This document shows positions 1-7,907 of a stretch of 64,000 nucleotides of DNA, piece after piece (positions within the stretch are counted from its first letter, which is position 1; every line of letters begins with the position of its first letter). The translations under genes and the position numbers were made by a program. Source of the DNA: CAXXOK01 sp964584315 (GTDB lineage: Bacteria > Bacillota > Clostridia > Christensenellales > Aristaeellaceae); assembly GCA_964584315.1 (NCBI GenBank), contig CAZOZO010000011.1:14079-78078 (forward strand), in the 5' to 3' direction. Under the pieces are notes generated by a model. That model was given only the letters and a program-made list of their open reading frames with translations. It did no database searches and was not told where the DNA came from.

Positions 1-2
1 GC

Positions 3-152
3 AAGCTTACCGGCCTGAAGGTATCCAGCGTGCGGCGCGGGGTGCGCGCCGGATGGATCCCCGCGGTGATGAGCGGCGGCAAGTATCTGTTCCAGCCGGA
101 GGAAGTGCTGGCCGCCATCACGGAGCGTATGCAAGGCGGAACGAAAGGGTAG
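3..152 (+). CDS. Helix-turn-helix / excisionase-like DNA-binding protein, C-terminal part
   Basis: This is the last 49 codons of a gene that begins before the window. The visible peptide reads GLKVSSVRRGVRAGWIPAV near its start, then a 'GGKYLFQPEEVLAAI' stretch. That pattern is typical of the small winged MerR/excisionase-type helix-turn-helix proteins of Firmicutes phages: a recognition helix followed by a wing leading to a basic helix. The gene stops 14 bases before the primase start and is probably co-transcribed with it. The exact role (excisionase, replication helper or regulator) cannot be settled from the fragment. Confidence 0.6.
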   Translation, partial: KLTGLKVSSVRRGVRAGWIPAVMSGGKYLFQPEEVLAAITERMQGGTKG

Positions 153-166
153 AGGGGGCGCGAGCC

Positions 167-3028
167 ATGGAACTACAGGAGTTTCTGGCGCTTTTGCGCG
201 TGGAAAGCGGCCCAAACGCCTCCGGGGAATACATGTGCCGCTGCCCCGCCCATGATGACAGCACCGCCAGCCTGTGCGTGACCGAAGGCCCCATGGAGCG
301 CGGCAAAAGCGCCGGAATATGGGCGATCAAGTTTTGCTGCCAAGCCGGATGCGACAACGCAGAGATCATGCGCAGGCTGAACGTGAAGCCCAAAGACCTG
401 TACCCAACCAGCCACGCCGACCCGAAGAAGCAGCCGCCTGCCGACCAGCGCGTGCGTAAGGGTAAGGAACTGCCGCCGCCCCAACGCAAGAAGAAGGAAC
501 TTGGGAAGCTGACCGCTGTGTACCACTACACAGACGAAGCGGGAAGGGCGCTGTTTGAGGTTTGCCGGTATGAACGCGAGGAGGACGGCAAGACCCAGAA
601 AACCTTCCTGCAGCGCGTGCATGACCCCCACAACATCGAAGCCAAGTTTGACGGTTATGTGTATAAGGCCGACCATGTGCGCCACCCGCTGTACCGTTTG
701 CCGGAGGTGCTGGAGGCCATCCGCGCCGGAAAGCCCGTGTACCTGGTGGAGGGAGAGAAAGACGCGGACAACCTGGCTGCGCTGGGGTTTACCGCCACCA
801 CCAACCCAGGCGGCGCCAGCAAGAAGGGGCTGGCCATCAAATGGCAGCCGGAGCACACCGAGAGCCTGCGGGGCGCGGACGTGATTATCCTGCCCGACAT
901 CGACGAAACGGGCACCTACGACCGGCGCAAGGTGGCGCGACTGCTGCTGCCCGGATGCAAGCGCGTGAAGCTGCTTGACCTGACACAAAGCGGCATCCCG
1001 CTGCCAGAGAAGGGCGACATCACCGACCTGTTCAAGATCGCCAAGAAGGCGCGGGGGCTCGAAATACTCGCCAAGCTGGAAGCGGACACGCCACCCCTGA
1101 CCGCCTCCATGCTGGACGCACTGGAAAAAGCGACGGCGCAGCAGGACGAAGCCCCTGCCGAAAGCGACCCCGAGCGGGAGAAGGCCGCCGAGCGGATGAA
1201 CAGCATCCCCGGCTATTGCGTGGAGGATGGCTGCATCTGCAAATGGGAAAGCGAGGAGAACCACCGCCGCCTGTGCGCGTTTTTGGCGGTGCCGGTGGCG
1301 GAGATCACCCGCGACGATGGCCTGAACGTGGAAACGGTAACCCTGATTGATGGGTGGACCCGCGACGGCGCGCGGCTGCCACAGGTGCGCGTGAACAGCA
1401 AAGTGTTTGACCGCATGGGCTGGGTGATGGACAACTGGGGGCTGCGCGGGAATATCCTGCCCGGCAGCACGGTGAAGGACAACCTGCGCTATGCCATCGC
1501 CGCCGCTGGTGAGAAAGGCGTGAGGCGGTACACGGAATACAACCACACGGGCTGGCGCAAGATTGGCGGCAAGTGGGCGTACCTGTACCAAGGCGGCGCG
1601 ATTGGCAATGACAACGTGAATGTGGAGCTGGGCAGCGGCCTGCAGGCGTACCGGCTGGACGGGAATGGCGACCCGGGGTTTGCGGGCATCAGTCAATCCG
1701 ACGCAATCATGGCCAGCATGAGCCTGGTCATGAACCTTGGCGCACGGCACCTGATGGTGCCCCTGCTGGCAGCCGCCTACCTGGCCCCGCTCAAAGAGGC
1801 CATGGATATGGCGAGCTGCAGCCCAAATTTCAGCCTGTTTCTGGTGGGCGAAAGCGGATGCGGAAAGAGCACGGCATCGGCGCTGGCGCTTTCCCATTTC
1901 GGGAGCTTTACCGCCAACAGCCTGCCCGCCAGCTTCAACGATACGGCTAACTACATCCAGAAGAAAGCGTTTTTGCTCAAGGATGTACCCATTGTGGTGG
2001 ACGACTACCACCCGACCAGCAGCATCCAAGAGCGCCGGAGAATGGAAGCCACCGCGCAAAGCCTGAGCCGCACCTTCGGCGACAACGCCACCCGCAAGCG
2101 CATGAACAGCGACACCAGCCTGCGCGAGGACACACCGCCCCGGTGCATCAGCATCATCAGCGGAGAGAGCACGCCCAACGTGGGCGAAAGCGGCGTGGCA
2201 CGGTTCTACCTGATCAACGTGGAAAAAGGGGACGTGCCCATGGACGACGCGTTGACCGCTGCACAGGAATGCGCCCGCAAGGGCTACCTGGCCAAGGCCA
2301 TGCGCGGGTACATCGAATGGCTGCTGCCCCAGATGGACGCATTGCCGGACAGGCTGCTGGAACGCTTTCAAGCCCTGCGCAGCAAAGCCCAGAAGGAAGC
2401 CAGCAAGCGCGCCCACAACCGCGCGCCGGGCACGATCGCCTGCCTGATGCTGGGGTACGAAATGATGTTGCAATACATGACCGAAGCCGGGGAGCTTTCC
2501 CCATCGCTAGCCGAAACGGAAAGGAAGGCAGCCTGGGACACGCTGCTGGCCAACAGCGCCCAGCAGGCGGAAGAAAGCGCCGAAGAGCGACCCGGGCGCG
2601 CCTTTCTGCGAACGCTGGGGGAAATGCTGGTGGCCAAGGTTGCCGCGGTGCGCGACCTGACCGACGGCACGCAGGCCAGCGACCCGGCGCGCGGCATGGT
2701 GGGCTGGATGGACAACCAATACTACTACATTATGCCGGAGATGGCCTTCACGCTGGTGAGCGAACAGGTGCGCAAGCAGGGCATTGAATTACAATTGCCG
2801 CAACGGAGCCTGTACCGTCAGATGCGCAGCGATGGGCTGATTACCCCGCCGCCCACCAGTAAAACCTACAGCTACCTAAAGCGCGTGCGCAGCGACAAGC
2901 CCGCCGAGCGGGTGCTGTGGATCCCGCGCAAGCTGCTGGACGGCGGGGAGCCCGCCGAAGAGCAGATCCATATTGAAAGCCTCTCCAACGGCCATACGGT
3001 GGTCGACGGGGAAGAAATACCCTTTTAG
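167..3028 (+). CDS. Phage DNA primase-helicase (CHC2 zinc finger, Toprim, DUF927)
   Basis: This is a 953-residue replication protein. The N-terminus has a CHC2-like zinc-binding region (CRCPAH at about 24-29, with further cysteines at about 57-62). A Toprim primase core follows (LVEGEKDADNLAALG near 195, ILPDIDETG near 246). The C-terminal half is a DUF927-type helicase with Walker A GESGCGKSTA at about 561 and an acidic Walker B-like PIVVDDYHP near 608. It should make primers and unwind DNA at the phage origin. The ATG at 167 is preferred over the in-frame ATG at 53, because the latter would overlap the previous gene by 100 bases and adds residues outside the zinc finger. The upstream SD is weak (AGAGGGGG). 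Confidence 0.85.
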   Translation: MELQEFLALLRVESGPNASGEYMCRCPAHDDSTASLCVTEGPMERGKSAGIWAIKFCCQAGCDNAEIMRRLNVKPKDLYPTSHADPKKQPPADQRVRKGKELPPPQRKKKELGKLTAVYHYTDEAGRALFEVCRYEREEDGKTQKTFLQRVHDPHNIEAKFDGYVYKADHVRHPLYRLPEVLEAIRAGKPVYLVEGEKDADNLAALGFTATTNPGGASKKGLAIKWQPEHTESLRGADVIILPDIDETGTYDRRKVARLLLPGCKRVKLLDLTQSGIPLPEKGDITDLFKIAKKARGLEILAKLEADTPPLTASMLDALEKATAQQDEAPAESDPEREKAAERMNSIPGYCVEDGCICKWESEENHRRLCAFLAVPVAEITRDDGLNVETVTLIDGWTRDGARLPQVRVNSKVFDRMGWVMDNWGLRGNILPGSTVKDNLRYAIAAAGEKGVRRYTEYNHTGWRKIGGKWAYLYQGGAIGNDNVNVELGSGLQAYRLDGNGDPGFAGISQSDAIMASMSLVMNLGARHLMVPLLAAAYLAPLKEAMDMASCSPNFSLFLVGESGCGKSTASALALSHFGSFTANSLPASFNDTANYIQKKAFLLKDVPIVVDDYHPTSSIQERRRMEATAQSLSRTFGDNATRKRMNSDTSLREDTPPRCISIISGESTPNVGESGVARFYLINVEKGDVPMDDALTAAQECARKGYLAKAMRGYIEWLLPQMDALPDRLLERFQALRSKAQKEASKRAHNRAPGTIACLMLGYEMMLQYMTEAGELSPSLAETERKAAWDTLLANSAQQAEESAEERPGRAFLRTLGEMLVAKVAAVRDLTDGTQASDPARGMVGWMDNQYYYIMPEMAFTLVSEQVRKQGIELQLPQRSLYRQMRSDGLITPPPTSKTYSYLKRVRSDKPAERVLWIPRKLLDGGEPAEEQIHIESLSNGHTVVDGEEIPF

Positions 3029-3040
3029 GAGGATGCACGC

Positions 3041-3397
3041 ATGGGACTGCAACAGGGTTATGAGAAAAGGGACATCGTGGACAGCCGGTTTGAGATCGTG
3101 AACAGTGGAAAGAATCAAATGACCATTGAGGACGCGACTGTTTTTCTGCTGTGGTCGGTGGACGGCGACAAGATCAAGGCCATGCTGCACGGCGAGATCA
3201 GCGAGCAGGTTTTCTACGCCATGCTGCGCACGTTTGGGAAGGATTTTCCCGACATGGTGCGGGACGCAACGGTGCATTACGTTGCGGAGTGCCTTTTCTC
3301 CTCTGGCAAGCCTGTGACCGACAATGCCGCTGTCGAAATCGGGCTTGCCGACAAGCTTGCCACAGTGCCCAGCCTGAAAGGGGGCGACGGGGAATAG
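3041..3397 (+). CDS. Hypothetical phage early protein
   Basis: This 118-residue protein has an AGGAGG site overlapping the primase stop and correctly spaced for the ATG. It is predicted to be soluble and mixed alpha/beta, with no motif I recognise. It lies in the replication block between the primase-helicase and SSB, and its TAG stop overlaps the GTG start of the next small gene, so the three are translationally linked. Some Firmicutes phages carry small primase or SSB accessory proteins here, but the sequence gives no direct evidence of that function. Confidence 0.65.
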   Translation: MGLQQGYEKRDIVDSRFEIVNSGKNQMTIEDATVFLLWSVDGDKIKAMLHGEISEQVFYAMLRTFGKDFPDMVRDATVHYVAECLFSSGKPVTDNAAVEIGLADKLATVPSLKGGDGE

Positions 3398-3504
3398 TGT
3401 TCACCTGCGAACGTTGCTTCCACGGGATGTGGTGCGGGACACGCCGCGTTGGCGGGTGGTGTGCGAACTGGAAGGCGGGACGGAGGAAGGGAAGAAAGAC
3501 ATGA
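3397..3504 (+). CDS. Small cysteine-rich protein (possible zinc knuckle), GTG start
   Basis: This 35-codon frame starts at a GTG that shares its first base with the preceding TAG stop, and it ends in a TGA that overlaps the SSB ATG (ATGA). It encodes CERC, then two further cysteines, followed by a strongly basic tail (WKAGRRKGRKT). Tight overlap on both sides and four spaced cysteines suggest a real translation-coupled microprotein. Such mini zinc-binding proteins are common among early genes of Firmicutes phages. No function can be assigned. Confidence 0.45.
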   Translation: MFTCERCFHGMWCGTRRVGGWCANWKAGRRKGRKT

Positions 3505-3911
3505 ATGAAGTGATCCTGATTGGGAACCTGACGCGCGACCCGGAAACTCGGCAGACCAAGAACGGCGTCGCCTACTGCCGCTTTTCCCTTGCGGTGAACC
3601 GCCGGAAGCGGGAGGGCCAGAACCAGCCGGAGGCGGACTTTATCCCCATCCTGTGCTGGCGAAACCTGGCCGAGCTTTGCCAGAAGTACCTGGCCAAAGG
3701 CCGCAAGTGCGGCGTGGTGGGGCGGCTGGAGGTGCACACTTACGAGGACCAGGAGGGCACGAAACGCACCGCCTTTGAGGTGGTGGCGGACAACGTGGAG
3801 TTTTTGGGCAGCAAGCGGCAGGACGAACCCGCCTCAGGGCAGGCTGCGCAGAGCAGCGACGGGTACACGGAAGTGGCAGGCGACGACCTGCCGCCCGAGT
3901 TTGACCAGTAG
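3501..3911 (+). CDS. ssb: Single-stranded DNA-binding protein
   Basis: This 136-residue OB-fold SSB starts MNEVILIGNLTRDPETRQTK and continues through the family core (VAYCRFSLAVNR, FIPILCWRNLAELCQKYLAKG, VVGRLEVHTYED). The tail is acidic and ends DDLPPEFDQ, similar to the DDxPF-type tip that recruits replication partners. Its length matches phage and plasmid SSBs, which are shorter than most chromosomal ones. An AGGAAGG-rich site sits just upstream of the ATG at 3501. It should coat single-stranded DNA during phage replication with the primase-helicase. Confidence 0.93.
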   Translation: MNEVILIGNLTRDPETRQTKNGVAYCRFSLAVNRRKREGQNQPEADFIPILCWRNLAELCQKYLAKGRKCGVVGRLEVHTYEDQEGTKRTAFEVVADNVEFLGSKRQDEPASGQAAQSSDGYTEVAGDDLPPEFDQ

Positions 3912-3926
3912 AGAAGGGGGCATTGC

Positions 3927-4379
3927 ATGAACGCCGTGGAGGTATTCGCCCGCTGCCGACGGGCGGATGAGGACATCGAAACCATACGGGCGGATATTGC
4001 CCGGTACCGGGAGATTGCCACCAACGTGACGCCGAAAATAGACGATATCGGCGGGGGGCATGGGGGCGGCGAAAAGGACAGGACAGCGGGCTACGCCGTG
4101 GAGATCGCCCGGCTGGAGGAACTGCTGGCGCAGCGGGAGCGCGAAAAGGCGGCGGAAGAGGTCGCCTGCACCCGGTTGATCGGGCTGCTGCCGCCTACGG
4201 TGCGAAACGTGCTGCATCGGTATTATGTGATGCGGGAAACGCTCAATTTGGTGGCGATTCATGAGAAGTACAGTTATGGGTATACCCGGAAGATGAAGGC
4301 AGATGGGGTGAGCATGGCTAGAGAGATTGAGGAAGGGGAGGTACGGGGAATGCTGCCGGGGTGGTACACAGAAAAATAA
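3927..4379 (+). CDS. ArpU/RinA-like phage late transcription regulator
   Basis: This 150-residue protein has a long helical, charged N-terminal half and a C-terminal sigma-70 region 4-like helix-turn-helix (LLPPTVRNVLHRYYVMRETL, then VAIHEKYSYGYTRKMK). Small proteins of this design sit between the replication genes and the HNH/terminase block in many Firmicutes phages, where ArpU/RinA relatives switch on late genes. Position and architecture support that role, but no family signature is strong enough for a symbol. Clear SD (GAAGGGGG). The strong hairpin just downstream closes the early operon. Confidence 0.6.
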   Translation: MNAVEVFARCRRADEDIETIRADIARYREIATNVTPKIDDIGGGHGGGEKDRTAGYAVEIARLEELLAQREREKAAEEVACTRLIGLLPPTVRNVLHRYYVMRETLNLVAIHEKYSYGYTRKMKADGVSMAREIEEGEVRGMLPGWYTEK

Positions 4380-4388
4380 AGAAATTTG

Positions 4389-4425
4389 ATATGGACGAGT
4401 CGCTGAACTCGTCCATATTTGGTTT
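4389..4425 (+). terminator. Rho-independent terminator of the early phage operon
   Basis: A perfect 12-bp inverted repeat (4389-4400 with 4407-4418) has a 6-base loop and runs into a T-rich stretch. It lies directly after the ArpU-like gene and isolates it from the AT-rich cargo cassette. Confidence 0.8.
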
Positions 4426-4508
4426 TTGGTTGTATGCAAAAATTTCACCGGTGCCAATTTCTAAAGCGGTGTGAGTGAATAAGGTTGCGCAAAAATTACT
4501 ACAATTTC

Positions 4509-4538
4509 TTGATATTGTGTGGTATATTAACATATAGT
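4509..4538 (+). promoter_or_regulatory. Probable promoter of the ParB-like/Dam-like cassette
   Basis: TTGATA (4509-4514) and TATAGT (4533-4538) are separated by 18 bases, inside an AT-rich spacer behind a terminator. The predicted start is about 20 bases before the SD of the ParB-like gene, which would give the cassette its own expression in the lysogen. Confidence 0.5.
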
Positions 4539-4567
4539 GTTTTTCACAGTATCTGGAGGTGACAATT

Positions 4568-6130
4568 GTGTCAATAGCAATATCTCCATTAGAATTAGTG
4601 CTTGACGCTCAAAATCCCCGCTTTATCATTCTAGAGCGAAGGGAACAAGCTGATATTCGGAAGTATTTGATGACATATGAAGACGTATGCCATCTTGCAG
4701 TAGAAATAAATGAATACGGCAGTTTATTACCTGGTGAAAGAATTGTCGTGCTTCATGAGAATAATATGTACGTGGTGATTGAAGGAAACCGGCGCACGTG
4801 CGCTCTACAGGTTCTTTTGTCTCGCGACTTAATACCTGATGGATTTGAACACATTATTCCTTCAGTATCGGTTCAGCTAGGAACCAACTGCCAGACTATA
4901 GATGTCGATATACTACCCGATCGTGATGCGGCGTTAGGATTGATGACAAAACGCCATATCGAAGGCGTTAAGGAATGGAAGCCGCTTGCAAAAAAACAAT
5001 TCTTTGCAGCAAATTATAATGATGGGCACGGACAGAGTGTTAGGAACCTATCAAGAATTACGGGTGTCCGTGAGGGAGAGATTAAGGGAGATATACGTGA
5101 TTATAAATTCTTCCATGCCGTTTATAGAAAGTACTGTTCTTTGCATCCGGAGTTCGATAAAGAAATCGTTATATTGAAGACCGACCCATTTTGGCGCATT
5201 TTTAACGCCAAGTTCGTTTCCCCTAGCGGTGAAAATACAAGCCCTAAAGATATTTTGAAGATATCCTATGATGATACTCTGAATACAATCAGTTCCCTAC
5301 CATCGGAGTTATTTGAACAGATTACTCAGATAATTTTTAAGAAAGCTATCGTTGAAGAAAGAATTACTACTCGTAATACAATGGCAGATATTGAAGAAAT
5401 ACAACCGCTTCTTAGGGCTGCTGCTGAAGAGTGTCTGCCAAGTTGCGAGGAAAACTTGCCAGGAGATGGTGCTGGGGCGCAGCCCGATAGCACACGAGAT
5501 CCAGCCCCCACAGAAGATCAGGGAAACCCCACGACTGCAGGTACAAACACAGACAATGGTGCAGGAATGCAAAGTGGAAGTACCGATAATGATGGGGGGA
5601 GCGGAAGTGGAGGCCCTCGCCCAGGTGGCCCTCCACCAAGATCCTTTTTTGAAACGATATGCTGGCGAGACAAACTCAAACCAGACCACCCAAACCACCA
5701 AGGACTATTGGTTGCAATTAATGAACTATATAATTTGTCTAGCACAGGATATGGCAGGCAAAAAGCGTATAAACAATTCCCTATTGCTACAGGCATGATT
5801 CTAAGAACTGTTTATGAGCAAGCATTGCGCCTCCGATTAATTCAAGTTAATCAATGGGGCCCCTATTGCCAGACGTTAAGCAATAGGAGTTTCCCTACCC
5901 TTAAATCTATGGAAGATTTTATTAACCTTGGCACAAATAAAGCTATTGTATTTCCCGATCAAAACATGTTAAATTTCTATGATCGCGTTATTGCTGCAAC
6001 GCATCGCGATTTTCTGAACGCCAACATTCATTATCCGGGCAATATTTGTGTGACGGCCGCTTCATTGGAAGCCATTGCTGCCGGTGGAATGTATGCACTT
6101 GTTCAGGGTATTATTAACATGATTGAATGA
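4568..6130 (+). CDS. ParB-like nuclease-domain protein (accessory cargo)
   Basis: This protein has 520 residues. The N-terminus is a ParB/Srx-type domain: NPRF at 16-19 and VIEGNRRTCAL at about 70-80, matching the GxRRxxA nucleotide-binding loop. A middle helical region follows, then a Gly/Pro/Asp/Thr-rich linker at about 290-370. The C-terminal domain is predicted to be helical. It is not a chromosome-segregation ParB, because there is no ParA and the HTH layout is absent. It lies in an operon with a D12-class DNA methyltransferase. Both genes are AT-rich compared with the phage, which suggests recent acquisition. The second GTG is chosen as start because GGAGGTGA overlaps the first GTG (4559) and is correctly spaced for 4568. 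A defence or anti-restriction role is inference. Confidence 0.75.
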   Translation: MSIAISPLELVLDAQNPRFIILERREQADIRKYLMTYEDVCHLAVEINEYGSLLPGERIVVLHENNMYVVIEGNRRTCALQVLLSRDLIPDGFEHIIPSVSVQLGTNCQTIDVDILPDRDAALGLMTKRHIEGVKEWKPLAKKQFFAANYNDGHGQSVRNLSRITGVREGEIKGDIRDYKFFHAVYRKYCSLHPEFDKEIVILKTDPFWRIFNAKFVSPSGENTSPKDILKISYDDTLNTISSLPSELFEQITQIIFKKAIVEERITTRNTMADIEEIQPLLRAAAEECLPSCEENLPGDGAGAQPDSTRDPAPTEDQGNPTTAGTNTDNGAGMQSGSTDNDGGSGSGGPRPGGPPPRSFFETICWRDKLKPDHPNHQGLLVAINELYNLSSTGYGRQKAYKQFPIATGMILRTVYEQALRLRLIQVNQWGPYCQTLSNRSFPTLKSMEDFINLGTNKAIVFPDQNMLNFYDRVIAATHRDFLNANIHYPGNICVTAASLEAIAAGGMYALVQGIINMIE

Positions 6131-6141
6131 AGGATGATAAT

Positions 6142-7020
6142 ATGCCATCGATGAAAAATCCCTTGCGTTATCCTGGAGCAAAAAGGTCTTTAGTAACCTA
6201 CATTGACGCATTACTAGACGTAAACAACCTTCAAGGCTGTACATTCTTTGAGCCTTATGCTGGAAGCGCAGCTGTTGGTCTTGACTTGCTCCAAAGAGGA
6301 CGCATCAACGAACTTGTTCTTTGCGAGAAAGATATTATGTTATATGCTTTTTGGGAATGTGTTTTTCGAGAGCCATATGAACTGTGTGAAATGATTCAAG
6401 ACACACCCATTACAGTTGATACTTGGAAACAGCAGAATCAATTTCGAGAAGTAACAGACATAAGACAGACCGAGTTAATAAATTTGGCGTTTGCAGGGTT
6501 GTTTTTTAACCGTACAAATTTTTCAGGGATACTAAATGCTAATCCAATAGGTGGTATCCAGCAGAAATCTGATTATGGGATTGATTGCCGTTTTAACAAG
6601 GCTAGAATAATCGATATTATTACGCGGCTATCCATGTACCGAGAGGCTGTAGAGGTACATTATGACGACGCTATACATTTCATGCATACCCAGAATGCCA
6701 GATTCATCCACAACGCTTGTTTTGCTTACTTTGATCCTCCATATTATGAAAAAGGCTCAACAATTTATAGGCACTTTTATACAAATCAAGATCATGTACA
6801 TCTTGCGCATTATGTTCGTGATGTACATCATCTAGATTGGATTATCAGTTACGACGATGCGCCTTTCATCTGTGGTTTATATGGGGATACCGGGGCACAA
6901 TACCAACCATTCTTTTTGGATTATACCTGTGCTTCAAAGGTTCGTACGAAGGGCCAAGAATTGCTTATTTCCAATCTACCCTTGCCGCCATTCCCCATCG
7001 CGAATGCTGCTGGACAATGA
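6142..7020 (+). CDS. D12-class DNA adenine (N6) methyltransferase, Dam-like
   Basis: This 292-residue enzyme carries the class D12 motifs in order: LRYPGAK at 8-14 (SAM-proximal), FEPYAGSAAVGL at about 36-47 (motif I), FFNRTNFSGI at 121-130 and the catalytic FDPPYY at 197-202. It should transfer a methyl group from SAM to adenine N6 in a specific DNA site that cannot be read from the sequence. The ATG at 6142 has AAGGA seven bases upstream. An alternative ATG at 6127 overlaps the ParB-like stop (ATGA). No classical restriction endonuclease is adjacent, so it either protects DNA from the ParB-like partner or acts as an orphan anti-restriction methylase. Confidence 0.88.
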   Translation: MPSMKNPLRYPGAKRSLVTYIDALLDVNNLQGCTFFEPYAGSAAVGLDLLQRGRINELVLCEKDIMLYAFWECVFREPYELCEMIQDTPITVDTWKQQNQFREVTDIRQTELINLAFAGLFFNRTNFSGILNANPIGGIQQKSDYGIDCRFNKARIIDIITRLSMYREAVEVHYDDAIHFMHTQNARFIHNACFAYFDPPYYEKGSTIYRHFYTNQDHVHLAHYVRDVHHLDWIISYDDAPFICGLYGDTGAQYQPFFLDYTCASKVRTKGQELLISNLPLPPFPIANAAGQ

Positions 7021-7129
7021 ATTACTTCGATAAACTACACGTGTATATAACCTGAATGTAATATGACAATTTAGTACCCTATCCACGCACTCTTGACGGT
7101 GCTATGATTAACCTACAAAACAAGCACAC

Positions 7130-7156
7130 AGGGCGACCCGAACGGGCCGCCCTTTT
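7130..7156 (+). terminator. Terminator between cargo cassette and packaging genes
   Basis: GC-rich inverted repeat (7130-7139 with 7144-7153, one mismatch, GAAC loop) followed by TTTT. It would end transcripts from the cassette promoter before the HNH gene. Confidence 0.65.
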
Positions 7157-7173
7157 GCATGGGGGTGAATGCG

Positions 7174-7491
7174 ATGTACCACAAGGAAAGCGACCCCTTT
7201 TACCACACCGCCGCCTGGAAGCGCGCCGCTGCCGAGCGGCTGCGACTGGATAACCACCTGTGCTGCGACTGCCTGGAGCGATACCAAAAGGGCGGGCACG
7301 GGAAGGTACGGGACGCGGAAGTCGTACACCATGTGAAACCCCGAAGCGAACGACCCGACCTGGAGCTGGATATCCAAAATCTGCGCAGTCTATGCAAACC
7401 ATGCCACAACCAACGCCATCCGGAAAAGGGACAAAGCAAGGAGCTGGCAACGCCGCTCCGGTCGTGTCGCGCCCGGGTTATCAAGATATAG
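7174..7491 (+). CDS. HNH endonuclease of the packaging module
   Basis: This 105-residue protein has a classic HNH/zinc layout: CCDC at about 30-33, VVHHVKP as the His core, and NLRSLCKPCHNQRH near the C-terminus. HNH proteins placed just before terminase genes in HK97-like phages nick at cos and are needed for packaging. The ATG at 7174 follows GGGGGTGA with good spacing, so the in-frame ATG at 7159 (which lies before that SD) is rejected. Confidence 0.9.
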   Translation: MYHKESDPFYHTAAWKRAAAERLRLDNHLCCDCLERYQKGGHGKVRDAEVVHHVKPRSERPDLELDIQNLRSLCKPCHNQRHPEKGQSKELATPLRSCRARVIKI

Positions 7492-7502
7492 GAGGCACCG
7501 AC

Positions 7503-7907
7503 ATGAACGAGGACATGAGGCAAAAGCAGCTGGCACGTATCAAGCACCCAGAGGCGCAGGCTCTTTATGAAAACATCTGCGCTGCCTGCGAAAGGCGGCC
7601 GGGGGGCATGGATGACATCGCCCAGCAGATTGCCGGTGATATTGCCATGATGGAGGAGCAGAAGCAGCGCTGCGATGAGGACGTGGCCAAGCGGGGCGTG
7701 ATGGTGCCCTGGAAAAATGGGCGGCAAACCGGCATACGCGAAAATAAATGCATCCAGCAGGCGCGTATGCTGCGGGAGCAGCAGCGAAAGCACTTGCATG
7801 AACTTCGCCTGACGCCTGCCAGCCTGAAAGGGCAGGAGGAAAGCCCGGGCGAAGCGGAAGTGCCGCGCAAGCCGGAAGATGAGTTTGACGAATTCCCCGA
7901 CAGCTGA
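7503..7907 (+). CDS. Phage terminase small subunit (P27-like)
   Basis: This 134-residue, largely helical and charged protein lies between the HNH gene and the large terminase, with AGGAGG before its ATG. Its helical DNA-binding region (for example IRENKCIQQARMLREQQRKH) and acidic, proline-rich tail agree with P27-type small terminases that recognise phage DNA and recruit the motor. Sequence similarity in this group is low, so the call rests on position and composition. It overlaps the large subunit by 29 bases. Confidence 0.72.
   Translation: MNEDMRQKQLARIKHPEAQALYENICAACERRPGGMDDIAQQIAGDIAMMEEQKQRCDEDVAKRGVMVPWKNGRQTGIRENKCIQQARMLREQQRKHLHELRLTPASLKGQEESPGEAEVPRKPEDEFDEFPDS

Noticed and set aside
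173..2473. Long open frame on the minus strand opposite the primase-helicase
   Set aside because: High-GC codon bias of the real gene leaves the opposite frame open. The peptide is His/Arg/Gln-rich, has no domain and has no ribosome site.
7085..7118. Possible promoter TTGACG before the HNH gene
   Set aside because: The nearest TATGAT is only four bases away and no other -10 has proper spacing.
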